DNA from: Mycobacterium europaeum
GTDB lineage: Bacteria > Actinomycetota > Actinomycetes > Mycobacteriales > Mycobacteriaceae
Assembly (NCBI RefSeq): GCF_002102155.1
Contig: NZ_LQOU01000008.1
Coordinates: 1-64,000 of the forward strand
Direction of reading: 5' to 3'
DNA: 64,000 nt
Under the pieces are notes generated by a model that was not told where the DNA came from, ran no database searches, and saw nothing but the letters and a program-made list of their open reading frames with translations. The translations under genes were made by a program, and so were the position numbers. Positions 37,479 to 46,151 of this stretch are shown here, piece by piece (the first letter of the stretch is position 1; each line of letters opens with the position of its first letter).

Positions 37479-38657
37479 TCAGAGCCCCAGGAAGTTTCTG
37501 ATGTTTCCGCTGACGACGCGGACCGCATCCTCGGGACCGACGGCGTCGACCACTGCGGCCAGCGACCGCTCCGAGTAGCCGTAGGTGCTTTCGTTGTGTG
37601 GGTAGTCCGAGGACCACATCACCTTGCCGATTCCGATTTCGTCGATCTGGGCGAGCCCGAGGCCGTCCACCATGAACGACGCGCACATGTGGGCGTCCCA
37701 GTAATGGCGCACGTCGTGTTCGGGCTGGTGTGCCAGCATGTGCCGATAGGAGGCCAGGACGTGCTCGGCGTCCTGCAAAGCCGGGGGGATCCAGGCGATG
37801 CCGCCCTCGAACCAGCCGACCCGCAGCCGCGGATGGCGGTCCAGGATGCCGCCGAAGACATACTTGGAGAACATCTCCCGGAACGAGTCGATGTTGACCA
37901 TCATGGCCACCGCGACGCTGTTGACCTCGCTCGGGACTTTCGGCTGGCTCTCACCGATGTGATGGGTGACGGGCAGGCCGGCGTCCTCGATCTCGTCCCA
38001 CACGGCGCTCATCGCGGTGCTCGAGAAGTCGATCGCGTGGCCGTTGTCGTCGATGCCGGGGTTGATCGGCATCAGAAATGTCTTGAGCCCCAGCGACTTC
38101 AGCTCGGTCAGCGTGCGCCGGGTGCCGCGCGGATCCCACCAGTTGATCAGCCCCACCCCGTAGCAGTGGCCATCGGAACGCTCCTGCACGGCGGCGATGT
38201 GTTCGTTGTAGATGCGGAAGATGCGCTCCCGCAGGTCCTTGTCGGGATAGTGGAACAGGGCCAGCACCGCGTTGGGGAACACCAGTTCCTTGTCGACGCC
38301 GTCTTCGGCGAGTTCACGCACGCGGGCGTCGATGTTGTTGCTGACCGCACCGGCGAGGTCGTCGTATTGCATGAGCACCGCGCTGAAGTCGCCGACCACC
38401 ATCGATTGGCCCGGCCGGCCGAGCAGGTAGGCGCCGTCCTCGTACCAGATCCTCGGCGCGTAGTCCTTCAGTTCGTCGGGGAAGCGCTCGTAGAAGATGT
38501 CGTCGGCCACCGAGATGTGGTTGTCGGCGGAGAACACCTCGGTGCCGGGCGGCAGGCCGGTGCTGGCGGCGGCGGCCCGGCCGCGGCGGTGCTTGGGCGC
38601 GCCGATCACGCCCTCCGGGTACAGGGTGCGCGCCTGAAGTCGCCCCGGGTTCACCAT
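37479..38657 (-). CDS. Amidohydrolase-2 family metal-dependent hydrolase
   Basis: A 392-residue TIM-barrel hydrolase. Key blocks are VFSADNHISV (DxH-type metal motif), VTHHIGESQ, and MWSSDYPHNEST near the C-terminus. It resembles the enzyme at 14231-15499 in fold but not closely in sequence. The reading frame stays open for another 590 codons upstream, but that part is antisense to the P450 frame; the ATG at 38657 overlaps the P450 stop by seven bases and starts the conserved protein. It probably acts on the P450 product. Confidence 0.86.
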   Translation of the reverse strand: MVNPGRLQARTLYPEGVIGAPKHRRGRAAAASTGLPPGTEVFSADNHISVADDIFYERFPDELKDYAPRIWYEDGAYLLGRPGQSMVVGDFSAVLMQYDDLAGAVSNNIDARVRELAEDGVDKELVFPNAVLALFHYPDKDLRERIFRIYNEHIAAVQERSDGHCYGVGLINWWDPRGTRRTLTELKSLGLKTFLMPINPGIDDNGHAIDFSSTAMSAVWDEIEDAGLPVTHHIGESQPKVPSEVNSVAVAMMVNIDSFREMFSKYVFGGILDRHPRLRVGWFEGGIAWIPPALQDAEHVLASYRHMLAHQPEHDVRHYWDAHMCASFMVDGLGLAQIDEIGIGKVMWSSDYPHNESTYGYSERSLAAVVDAVGPEDAVRVVSGNIRNFLGL

Positions 38658-39874
38658 GTCACCGGAAGCTCGTAGAGGCCGTAGGCCAGCGCGTCGTGTT
38701 TGAACGGCAACTCTTCCAGCGGTACGGCGAGCCGCAGCGTCGGGACGCGGCGCAGCAGGGTGGGCAGGACGATCTGCAGCTCCATCCGGGCCAGCTGCTG
38801 CCCGACGCACTGGTGGCGACCGTAGCCGAAGCCGACGTGTGGGCCGTCCTCGCGGCGCAGGTCGAGCCGGTCCGGGTCGGGGAATTGGCGGATATCCCAG
38901 TTCGCCGGCGCGACATCGAGGATGATGCCCTCGCCCGCGCGGATCGTCACGCCGGCCACCTCGATGTCCTCGACGGCGATGCGGCGCTGACCGGTCTGGA
39001 TGATGCTGAGGTAGCGCATCAATTCCTCGACCGCGACCGCGATCGCCTTGGGGTCGTCGGTGTCGCGCAGCAGGGCCAACTGGTCGGGATGCTCGAGCAA
39101 GGCCGCGATGCTCAGGCTGATCATGTTGGCGGTGGTCTCGTGGCCGGCGATCAGCACACCGGTGGCCAATTGCGCGGCCTCGCGCACGCTGAGTTCCTCG
39201 GCGTTGACCCGCTCGGCGAGGTCGGACACCAGGTCCTCCGACGGGCTTTCCATTTTGGTGCGCACCAAGTTCGCCAGGTACTTCGCCAACGATGCGGCCC
39301 CCTGCGCGGTGTCCTCCTCGGTGGCGTACCGGCCCATGCCCCGCTGCGCCTGCGCCTGGAAGAAATCCGCGTCCTCGTACGGCACGCCCAACAACTGGCT
39401 GATGACCAACGACGGGACCGGCAGTGCCAACGTGTTGACGAGGTCTCCCGGCTTGGGGCCGGCCAGCAGCGCGTCGATGTGGTCGTCGGTGATTCTCTGC
39501 ACCGCCGGGCGCAGCGCCTCGACGCGCTTGAAGGTGAACGGTTTCGACAGCATCCGGCGAAATCGGGTGTGCTCTTCGGCGTCGGAGGTGAACACCGAAC
39601 GCGGCCGCTTGTGCACGGTCGCCAGCATCCCGGCGTTCCAGTGCGGATACCCCGGCAGCCGGTCGTCGACGCTGGCCCGCGAGTCGGTGAACAACGCCCG
39701 GATCGCCTCGTAGCCGTGGATCAGCCACGGCGTGCTGTCGTCCCAGATCCGGACGCGGCTCAACTGGGCTTCGGCGTTGAGCTCCAACACCTTCGGCGGC
39801 GGGGCGAACGGGCAACCCGGCGCGCGTGACATCGGGAACTCCGGTACGTCGGTGGCGGTCGGGATCTCGGTCAT
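38651..39874 (-). CDS. Cytochrome P450
   Basis: A 407-residue P450 with AGHETT at 243-248, ExxR at 284-287 and haem motif FGYGRHQCVG with Cys356. The N-terminal PGCPFAPPPK segment is common in actinobacterial P450s. It is the first enzyme gene after the TetR gene (39-base gap) and overlaps the amidohydrolase, so it opens the operon. The substrate is unknown. Confidence 0.93.
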   Translation of the reverse strand: MTEIPTATDVPEFPMSRAPGCPFAPPPKVLELNAEAQLSRVRIWDDSTPWLIHGYEAIRALFTDSRASVDDRLPGYPHWNAGMLATVHKRPRSVFTSDAEEHTRFRRMLSKPFTFKRVEALRPAVQRITDDHIDALLAGPKPGDLVNTLALPVPSLVISQLLGVPYEDADFFQAQAQRGMGRYATEEDTAQGAASLAKYLANLVRTKMESPSEDLVSDLAERVNAEELSVREAAQLATGVLIAGHETTANMISLSIAALLEHPDQLALLRDTDDPKAIAVAVEELMRYLSIIQTGQRRIAVEDIEVAGVTIRAGEGIILDVAPANWDIRQFPDPDRLDLRREDGPHVGFGYGRHQCVGQQLARMELQIVLPTLLRRVPTLRLAVPLEELPFKHDALAYGLYELPVTW

Positions 39875-39913
39875 CGCTCTCCTGGGTGCTGGGATCGTTC
39901 TCCGCTTGGTGGG

Positions 39914-40591
39914 CTAGCTGCCCGCCGCGGCCACGTGGACCGGTGCCAGCCACAGGCCGACGATCGCGTCGATCAGCCCTTCGCCGGCGACCGGCCAGGC
40001 CGAACGGGACCGCGGTCCGTGTTCGGCGAGCGCGCCTTCGTGCTCGGCGCAGGTGTGCATGAGCAGGTTGCGGACCATGACCATCCGTTCGGAACGCACC
40101 CGCCGGGGCAGGTCGGGTAGGCACCGATTGATTCCGTCGATGGTCCGCACGAGCAACGGGGAGGCGAGCGCGTCCTTGGTGACCACGTGGCGGTAGGTGG
40201 GGTCGGCCATGGCCTGGGCCGCGAACCGGGCGTACCAGCTGGGGGTACCCAGTGTGTGCAGGTGATCGGTGAGTGGCCGCACCAGCGCGCCCACCCAGTC
40301 GCGCAGCTCGGTCGAATCGCCGATGGCCGTGAGCATCTGCGCCCGCACGCGCTCGATCGGCTCGCGATGCTTGCTTTCGATCGCCCGGAGCAGGTCGGTC
40401 CTGGTGCCGAAGTGGTAACAAGCGGCGGCGTTGTTACCTTGCCCGGCCGCCTCGCTGATCTGCCGGTTCGATACGGCATACATGCCGCGTTCGGCGAACA
40501 GCACTTCCGCGGCCGACAGGATCGCCTCCCGCGTGCCCGTCGACCTGTCGGAGCGGGCGATCCGCTCGGCGGTCATCGCCTCAGTGAACAC
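39914..40591 (-). CDS. TetR-family regulator of the P450/M24 operon
   Basis: A 225-residue TetR protein with HTH segment YAVSNRQISEAAGQGNNAAACYHFGTRTDLLRAI. GTG at 40591 is used; an ATG at 40576 is an equally possible start, and neither has a strong ribosome site. It is the first gene of a five-gene minus-strand unit (TetR, P450, amidohydrolase, M24, M24). An AT-rich palindrome lies just upstream. Confidence 0.83.
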   Translation of the reverse strand: MFTEAMTAERIARSDRSTGTREAILSAAEVLFAERGMYAVSNRQISEAAGQGNNAAACYHFGTRTDLLRAIESKHREPIERVRAQMLTAIGDSTELRDWVGALVRPLTDHLHTLGTPSWYARFAAQAMADPTYRHVVTKDALASPLLVRTIDGINRCLPDLPRRVRSERMVMVRNLLMHTCAEHEGALAEHGPRSRSAWPVAGEGLIDAIVGLWLAPVHVAAAGS

Positions 40592-40602
40592 GGCGGGGCG
40601 GA

Positions 40603-40624
40603 TTAAATCAAGCCATTTATTTAA
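40603..40624. promoter_or_regulatory. AT-rich palindrome before the TetR gene
   Basis: TAAAT-N6-ATTTA at 40604-40619 lies within a longer TTAAAT...ATTTAA symmetry (40603-40624), 12 bases upstream of the TetR start. It stands out in a GC-rich genome and is a likely autoregulatory site and promoter. Confidence 0.6.
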
Positions 40625-40741
40625 CGAGTGCGGCGGCCGCCGCGCGATGCGTAAGCCTCGGGGTTCTCAATCCCCGGCCCTTCAAGGTGATTTCATTGCG
40701 TCGACGCCCGAGCCTGGCCGCCCCGGGAATACAGTCTTCGT

Positions 40742-41218
40742 ATGAATCCGCTCCAGCGGGTGGCTCGCAATCCGGCGGCCTATCGCCGGCTCGTCCTGAA
40801 TGGTCGGCCGGTCGCCGAGGGACTCGAGGCGCTGCTGCGCTTCGCGACAAACGGTCGGCTCGGTGTTCTGGACCTCGCCGGTCTGCCCAACGTGCAGGTC
40901 ACCACGTCGGGTCGCAAGACGGGGCTCGCGCGCACGGCGACGGTGCAGTACGTGCCCGTCGAGAACGGCCTGTTGCTGGTCGGCTCGAACTGGGGCCGGG
41001 ATCGCCACCCATCATGGTCGGCGAATTTGAAGGCCACACAACGGGTTACGGTCCGCCGGCGCGGCCAGCGCTTCGTCGCGACGGTGCGGTTGCTCACCGG
41101 TGCGGAGCGCGAGCAGGCGTGGTCCACGGCGCTGGCGCACTGGCCGAACTATCGGGTCGCCCAGGACCGTGCGGGCGGCCGGCAATTCCGGCTGTTTCTC
41201 CTCACGCCTACGGCATAG
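40742..41218 (+). CDS. Deazaflavin (F420)-dependent nitroreductase-family protein
   Basis: A 158-residue Ddn-like split-barrel protein. The signature TSGRKTGLARTATVQYVPVENGLLLVGSNWGRDRHPSWSANL contains the HPxWxxNL segment that contacts F420 (quoted in parts: SNWGRDRHPSWSANLK). Family members reduce quinones or nitroimidazoles with F420H2, or bind it as a carrier. There is no membrane helix. It is divergent from the TetR gene across a 150-base gap. Confidence 0.85.
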   Translation: MNPLQRVARNPAAYRRLVLNGRPVAEGLEALLRFATNGRLGVLDLAGLPNVQVTTSGRKTGLARTATVQYVPVENGLLLVGSNWGRDRHPSWSANLKATQRVTVRRRGQRFVATVRLLTGAEREQAWSTALAHWPNYRVAQDRAGGRQFRLFLLTPTA

Positions 41219-41233
41219 GCGCCGCGACGACCG

Positions 41234-41728
41234 CTAACCCGGGTGGTGCGCCTGTTCCAATTTGGCGATTTCGCCGCCCCAAACCGATTGGGCCCCAGCA
41301 TCACCCACGCGGTAGATCTGGACCATCGATGAGATGGCGACGGCGAGCACCAGTATCGCAATGGTCGCCCGGACGACAATGTGGCTCTTTTCCGTGCGGT
41401 TTTCGATCAGGCGCATCACCACCAGCACCAACGCGGCCGCCAGGAGTGCGGCGGAGAAGTAGGTCATCGTCGCGCCCAGGTCGGCATGCTTTTGCAGGAT
41501 CGCGCTGGGTTTGGCCCTCAGGTCGTAAAGCCATTCCCCGGCGTTGACCGTGATCGGCGTCAACACCATGGTGGCGGCAGCCGACATCGCTGCGAGCCAC
41601 AACAGCGGGCCCCGCCGCGCCGTCGGCCAGAACACGCACACGATCTCCAGCACGGCGGTCAGCGGTACGAGCACCACCACGAAGTGCAGCAGCAGGGCAT
41701 GGGCGGGCAGGCCGTTGATGACGGTCAT
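41234..41728 (-). CDS. DUF2231-like four-helix membrane protein
   Basis: A 164-residue membrane protein with four hydrophobic segments and the DUF2231-type start INGLPAHALLLHFVVVLVPL, whose two histidines may bind haem or metal. The function is unknown. The lipoprotein gene lies 35 bases upstream in the same direction, so the two may be co-transcribed. Confidence 0.78.
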   Translation of the reverse strand: MTVINGLPAHALLLHFVVVLVPLTAVLEIVCVFWPTARRGPLLWLAAMSAAATMVLTPITVNAGEWLYDLRAKPSAILQKHADLGATMTYFSAALLAAALVLVVMRLIENRTEKSHIVVRATIAILVLAVAISSMVQIYRVGDAGAQSVWGGEIAKLEQAHHPG

Positions 41729-41763
41729 CGGGCTCCTTGGTGTGTTGGGCGGTCAGCCGGCGG

Positions 41764-42384
41764 TCAGCCGCCGAGCCCCTTCTTGATGGCCGCGTCCTGC
41801 TTCTGGCCCACGTCGTTGACGAAGTCGGCCGGGGCAAGCGTGTCGGGGGGCCCGTCGAATTCCAACGTGACGAAGGCCCTGCCCTCGGTGAACAGCAGTA
41901 TCGTCACGCCCTTGCTCTTGTCCGGGGAGTTGCCCATCAGGGTCGTTCCGCCCGTGCCCACGTTGGCCGCTTGCGTTGTCGGGTTCTTGATCACATCACC
42001 CTGCGCACCCTTGGCCGCGTTCAACGCGCTCGTCGCCGCGTCGGGGTCCGCGAGCACCTGGATCGTGTCCTTGATGACGTGGCTGCCGTCCTCGTCTTTG
42101 AACGTCGTCGCGACGCCCGGCTGGCCGTTCGGGTTGCTGGTCGGCGGGGTGGCGGTGAACGGGATCGGCGCGTTGATGTCGCTCGCCTGGATCAACAGCC
42201 CGGTGTACTGGTTGGCCTGCGGGGACGCCGACGAGGCCGGTGTCGAGCCGGGGGCGCTGGTGGTCGGGCTGGACGAGCCCGGTTTAGGCGTCGACGGCGC
42301 CGGATGCTTGCTGCACCCCGCGATCGCCACTGCCAGCGCCGCCGCCGCCGCGACGCCCGCGGTCACCGTCCGTGAGGTCGTCAT
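41764..42384 (-). CDS. Lipoprotein with Pro/Ser/Thr-rich linker
   Basis: A 206-residue exported lipoprotein. The signal ends in the lipobox AIAGC (Cys24), followed by a Pro/Ser/Thr linker of about 35 residues and a compact C-terminal domain. The domain resembles other mycobacterial cell-wall lipoproteins without assigned function. ATG at 42384 is chosen because it starts the signal peptide. Confidence 0.82.
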   Translation of the reverse strand: MTTSRTVTAGVAAAAALAVAIAGCSKHPAPSTPKPGSSSPTTSAPGSTPASSASPQANQYTGLLIQASDINAPIPFTATPPTSNPNGQPGVATTFKDEDGSHVIKDTIQVLADPDAATSALNAAKGAQGDVIKNPTTQAANVGTGGTTLMGNSPDKSKGVTILLFTEGRAFVTLEFDGPPDTLAPADFVNDVGQKQDAAIKKGLGG

Positions 42385-42506
42385 CGCTCGAGCTCCCTTC
42401 CAGGCCGCCTCCGGCGCCACTGTCGAGTTCGTTTCCGAATCGCACAGTACACATTGCGTCGCGGCGCCGCGGTGGCGCCGAAGGCCCCTGGGCGGGCGAT
42501 GGAGGG

Positions 42507-43316
42507 CTACTCCAGTTGGTCGCGCAGGCAGCGCAGGGTGCTGGCCAGGATGCGGGAGACCTGCATCTGCGACACGCCGATCCGCTCGGCGATCTGGCTC
42601 TGCGTCATCGACTCGAAGAACCGCATGCGCAAGACGTCGCGTTCGCGCCCCGGAAGTGCGGCCACCAGGACGCGCAGCGCCTCCCGATTGGTGATGTGCT
42701 CGATCTGCGGATCGATGCCGCCGACCGCATCAGCGACCAGCCGGGGTGACCCCGAGCCGTCGGTGCCCACCGGCGCGTCCAGGGAATCCAGCCGGTAGGC
42801 GTCGCCCGCCACGAGGCACTCGACGATCTCCTCGCGGGGCACGTCCAGCTCTTGCGACAGCTCGCCCGCGGTGGGCGCACGTCCCAGCCTCTGGGCCAGG
42901 TCGCCGGTCGTCCTGCTGATCTGTACGTGTAGCTCACGCAGCCGCCGCGGAACCCGCATACCCCAGCTGTAGTCACGGAAGTAGCGGCGAACCTCGCCCA
43001 TCATGGTCGGGACCGCGAAGCCGATGAAGCTGGGGCCCTTGTCGGGATCGAACCGGTTGACGGCGTTCATCAGACCAAGCCGCGCCACCTGGACGAGATC
43101 GTCGAGACCTTCCCCGCGGCGCGCGAAATGGCTGGCCACATGGTCGGCCAGGGGCAGGCATCGTGCCACGATCCGTTCGCGCTGGCGGCTGTACTCGTGT
43201 GACTCCGCCGGCATCCGGCGCAGCGCCACAAACATTTCGACCACGTCGTCGTAAGAATCGTCGGCTTTGGTGTCGCGGCGCGGGGCGGGACGGGTGGATG
43301 CGATTACATCGGTCAT
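42507..43316 (-). CDS. SigF-like alternative sigma factor (SigB/F/G group)
   Basis: A 269-residue sigma factor collinear with M. tuberculosis SigF: region 2 in DDLVQVARLGLMNAVNRFDPDKG, then VPTMMGEVRRYFRDYSW, VPRRLRELH (region 3), and region 4 with QSQIAERIGVSQMQVSRIL. No anti-sigma factor gene of the RsbW type is adjacent, unlike the usF-sigF locus. It is therefore a paralogue whose control lies elsewhere. ATG at 43316 starts MTDVIAST. SigF-type promoters are seen at 43867 and 20992. Confidence 0.9.
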   Translation of the reverse strand: MTDVIASTRPAPRRDTKADDSYDDVVEMFVALRRMPAESHEYSRQRERIVARCLPLADHVASHFARRGEGLDDLVQVARLGLMNAVNRFDPDKGPSFIGFAVPTMMGEVRRYFRDYSWGMRVPRRLRELHVQISRTTGDLAQRLGRAPTAGELSQELDVPREEIVECLVAGDAYRLDSLDAPVGTDGSGSPRLVADAVGGIDPQIEHITNREALRVLVAALPGRERDVLRMRFFESMTQSQIAERIGVSQMQVSRILASTLRCLRDQLE

Positions 43317-43500
43317 AGGCGCACGCGCCCGGCCTCGGCACGGCAGATCCTGGAAAGTTTTGCGCACAAACATTTCTGCATTGCTGACTCACTCCTCGAG
43401 TCGCTTGCAGCGAGAGACGGCAGCTATGCGTACGGTCGCCTCACTGCACCCTGTATCCGCGGGACTGGTCGGTTATCCAGCGCGCTCGGCCTACCAAAGG

Positions 43501-43575
43501 GATATGACTCGGGGTGTTCGTCGCCGGAGCCATATCAAGCTCAGTAGCCGTGCGGCTGACTGGCCGCTTTGAGCT
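43501..43575. other. Two adjacent stem-loops
   Basis: GATATG (43501-43506) pairs with CATATC (43531-43536) around a loop that can itself pair partly. Directly after, AGCTCA (43538-43543) pairs with TGAGCT (43570-43575), enclosing AGCCG-TG-CGGCT (43546-43557). Such packed pairing suggests a folded RNA or a terminator pair. Confidence 0.4.
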
Positions 43576-43642
43576 AAACGGCGACACGTCCATAACGGAC
43601 TTCACTGGCGACTATACGCCTCAACGCATGGGCCCGCGATCG

Positions 43643-43665
43643 CCGAGGGCAAGCGGGCTCCTCGG
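43643..43665. other. GC-rich stem-loop
   Basis: CCGAGG (43643-43648) pairs with CCTCGG (43660-43665) around an 11-base loop. It lies between the two-hairpin element and the SigF-type promoter. Confidence 0.35.
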
Positions 43666-43866
43666 CTCGCCCGCAACGGTTTCCGCCGCGCCCTGAGCGC
43701 GTGGGAGCTTTCGCCGACGTATGTGCAGGCCAGCGGGCCGAACCGGTGGTCGGGCGTACAACGCGCCGATGCCCGGCCGGATGGCCGGCCGCGAGGTTTG
43801 CGGTGCGCACAGCCGGTGCCGCTTGCCTACGTTGGCGCGTTTGCCGGCAGGAAAAGTACTGACTGC

Positions 43867-43894
43867 GGTTCTCATTTCTGTACCGGCTGGGTAC
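43867..43894 (+). promoter_or_regulatory. SigF-type promoter before the SDR
   Basis: GGTTC at 43867-43871 and GGGTAC at 43889-43894 are separated by 17 bases, matching the mycobacterial SigF consensus except for the last base of the -35 box. Transcription would start near 43902 and read the SDR gene. Confidence 0.6.
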
Positions 43895-43981
43895 TGTTCG
43901 CCTAATGTTCGTGACCGAGCCCCCGCGTCCGGCACTCGACCGGCGCCGGGAACGCGTCCTGCACAACGTATTACGACGCCC

Positions 43982-44881
43982 GTGGCGGTGAGCGGCGACG
44001 GGCGCCTGCTGGACGGGCGGGGCGTGGTGGTGGCCGGCGGCAGCCGTGGGATCGGCCGCGCGGTCGCCGAACTGCTCTGCGACCTGGGGGCAGGCGTTGT
44101 CGTCAACGGGCGTGATGGGGACGCCGTCGAGGAGACCGTCGCCGCGATCACGGCGGCGGGCGGACATGCCAGCGCAGTGGTCGGACCCGCTGACGAGGGG
44201 CGCGTCGCCGGCTTTCTCGTCGACGACTGCGTGCGTACCCACGGGCGGCTGGACGCCATGATCAACTGCGTCGGGATCGCCGAGCCGCCCGGCTCCTCGA
44301 TCCTCAACATCTCGCCCGAAGACTTCGACCGCCTGGTCAGCGCCCACCTCGGCTCGGCGTTCCACACGTCGCGGGCGGCGGCGCGCGTCATGGCGGCGCA
44401 GGGACACGGTGCCATCGTCAACACCAGTTCGGTGGCGTTCCTGGGCGACTACGGCGGCACCGGCTATCCCGCGGGCAAAGGTGGGGTGAACGCCCTGACG
44501 TTGGCCGTCGCCGCCGAATTGAAGGCGCACGGCGTGCGGGCCAACGTCGTGTGTCCCGGGGCCCGCACGCGCCTGTCGACGGGCGCCCAGTACGAGGAGC
44601 ACATCGAGGACCTGCACCGCCGAGGGCTGCTGGACGAAATGACCATGCGGGCCTCCCTGGACAGCGCCCCACCGGCCTTCGTTGCCCCCGTGTATGCCTA
44701 TCTCGTGAGCGACCTCGCGCAGGCCGTCACGGGCGAGATCTTTGTCGCCGCAGGCGGATTCGTTGGTCGCTTCGACCGGCCGGCCCCGCGGGTGCTCGGT
44801 TACCGCGACCACCATGACGCCGGGCCCTGGGCGGTCGGCGATGTGCACGAGATGATCGCCGCCGCGCAAGCCGCGCGCTGA
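43982..44881 (+). CDS. Short-chain dehydrogenase/reductase with SigF-like promoter
   Basis: About 299 residues. The glycine motif is GGSRGIG, the catalytic pair lies in YPAGKGG (Tyr-x3-Lys) and VCPGARTRLS follows. Asn in VVNGRDGD suggests NADP(H). The start is GTG at 43982 or 43988; upstream in-frame sequence is not protein-like. The C-terminal 30 residues are a longer tail than in simple SDRs. A SigF-type promoter ends 87 bases upstream, and a SigF paralogue gene is divergent from it. Confidence 0.82.
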   Translation: MAVSGDGRLLDGRGVVVAGGSRGIGRAVAELLCDLGAGVVVNGRDGDAVEETVAAITAAGGHASAVVGPADEGRVAGFLVDDCVRTHGRLDAMINCVGIAEPPGSSILNISPEDFDRLVSAHLGSAFHTSRAAARVMAAQGHGAIVNTSSVAFLGDYGGTGYPAGKGGVNALTLAVAAELKAHGVRANVVCPGARTRLSTGAQYEEHIEDLHRRGLLDEMTMRASLDSAPPAFVAPVYAYLVSDLAQAVTGEIFVAAGGFVGRFDRPAPRVLGYRDHHDAGPWAVGDVHEMIAAAQAAR

Positions 44882-44969
44882 GCGGCGGGACGCCACGGCG
44901 GTCCGCCCGAAAGTCGCACGTTAGGGATGTGCGCCGCCTACGCTGTCCTGCGAAGCGCAGGAGGGTGTT

Positions 44970-45761
44970 TTGACAATGCAATCGAACCCGCTCGACCCCG
45001 TCGCCAGCGAACGGCTCTCGCACGCGGGCAAGGTGTTCACATCCGATCTGTCGATCAACGAATTCGCCTTGCTGCACGGGGCCGGGTTCGAACCGATCGA
45101 ACTCGTGATGGGCGTGTCGGTCTACCACGTCGGTTATCAATTCAGCGGTATCCGGCAACAATCCGAACTGCCGGTGCTCACCGACGCGACCTATCGGGCG
45201 CGCTGGAATGCCATGTCGCGGATGCAGGCGGAGGCGGACGCGCTGGGCGCCGACGGTGTGGTCGGTGTCCGCCTCGAATGGCGGCACCAGGGGGAGGGCG
45301 AGCACCTGGAGTTCATCGCGGTCGGAACCGCGGTGCGCTACACGCAGCAGCCCGGCGCCTATCGGCGCCCCAACGGTCAGGCGTTCACCAGCCACCTGTC
45401 CGGGCAGGACCTGACGACCCTGCTGCGATCGGGGTTCGCCCCGGTGGCGTTCGTGATGGGCAACTGCGTGTTTCACATTGCGGTGCAAGGCTTCCTGCGC
45501 ACGCTCAGCCAGATGGGGCGCAATGCCGAGATGCCGCAGTGGACGCAGGGCAGCTACCAGGCCCGCGAGCTGGCGATGGCACGCATGCAAAGTGAAGCCG
45601 AGCGCGACGGCGCAACCGGTGTTGTCGGAGTGCATTTCGCCATCTCGAACTACGCGTGGGGGCAACACACCGTCGAGTTCTACGTGGCCGGCACCGCGGT
45701 GCGTCACAGCGGTGAGGCGCAGACGCTGACGCCGTCGTTCGTCCTGCCCATGAGCGATTGA
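44970..45761 (+). CDS. Tandem YbjQ-like (heavy-metal-binding fold) protein
   Basis: A 263-residue protein built of two similar halves, about 20-130 and 140-255. Each has FTSDLS/FTSHLS, a GFEP/GFAP turn, VMG, a long helix ending in RMQ, and ADGVVGV/ATGVVGV, the pattern of YbjQ/DUF74-like domains. YbjQ forms pentamers; a duplication may alter this. The start is TTG at 44970 (five bases after GGAGG) or ATG at 44976. The next gene overlaps its stop by one base. The function is unknown. Confidence 0.75.
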   Translation: MTMQSNPLDPVASERLSHAGKVFTSDLSINEFALLHGAGFEPIELVMGVSVYHVGYQFSGIRQQSELPVLTDATYRARWNAMSRMQAEADALGADGVVGVRLEWRHQGEGEHLEFIAVGTAVRYTQQPGAYRRPNGQAFTSHLSGQDLTTLLRSGFAPVAFVMGNCVFHIAVQGFLRTLSQMGRNAEMPQWTQGSYQARELAMARMQSEAERDGATGVVGVHFAISNYAWGQHTVEFYVAGTAVRHSGEAQTLTPSFVLPMSD

Positions 45762-46141
45762 TGACGGGCCTCGATCACGATCGGGTCGGCCGGGTCGTCG
45801 GAACCGCCCTGGCCGGGCCCGGGGGAGTCGGGGTGGTACTCAAGGTGTTTTCCGGGGTTCCGGGGGTGGTCGTCGTTCCCGCCCGGCGCGGCTTTTTCCG
45901 ATCGCAGCCGGAGCGGGTGCAGATCGGCGACTGGCGCTACGAGCTCACGGTCGACGGTCGGGTGAGCGCCGCGCACGTGGTGAACGGCATCGTCCTGGCC
46001 GAGGAGGTCCTGGCCGCCGGCACCGTCGGACCCCATATCGCCCGCGCGCTCGGGCAGCTGGTGACCCGCTACGGCCCGACGATCATGCCCAACATCGACG
46101 CGGCGCTCGACGTGCTCGACGCCGGCTCCGGGCCGCGCTGA
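45761..46141 (+). CDS. Conserved mycobacterial protein of unknown function
   Basis: A 126-residue soluble protein with a basic middle (PARRGFFRSQPERVQIGDWRYEL) and a helical C-terminus. No domain is recognised. Its ATG overlaps the stop of the YbjQ-like gene (TGATG), so the two are translationally coupled and probably work together. Confidence 0.7.
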   Translation: MTGLDHDRVGRVVGTALAGPGGVGVVLKVFSGVPGVVVVPARRGFFRSQPERVQIGDWRYELTVDGRVSAAHVVNGIVLAEEVLAAGTVGPHIARALGQLVTRYGPTIMPNIDAALDVLDAGSGPR

Positions 46142-46151
46142 TCCCGCGCGG

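Larger units (their letters stand above)
43317..43981. other. 665-base structured intergenic region
   Basis: No convincing protein gene is present; short frames on both strands lack ribosome sites and known domains. The region contains several stem-loops (43501-43575 and 43643-43665) and ends with a SigF-type promoter. It is a plausible place for a small RNA. A 28-codon frame, ATG at 43905 to TGA overlapping the SDR start at 43989-43991, may be a leader peptide. Confidence 0.45.

Noticed and set aside
37479..40421. A 980-codon minus-strand open frame that could be read as one giant fusion protein
   Set aside because: Its upstream 590 codons lie in another frame of the P450 and TetR genes, are Arg/Ala/Pro-rich and show no domain. 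Only the part from 38657 is protein-like.
43514..43696. A 60-codon plus-strand frame in the 665-base intergenic region
   Set aside because: It has no ribosome site or family and overlaps stem-loops, which better explain the sequence.
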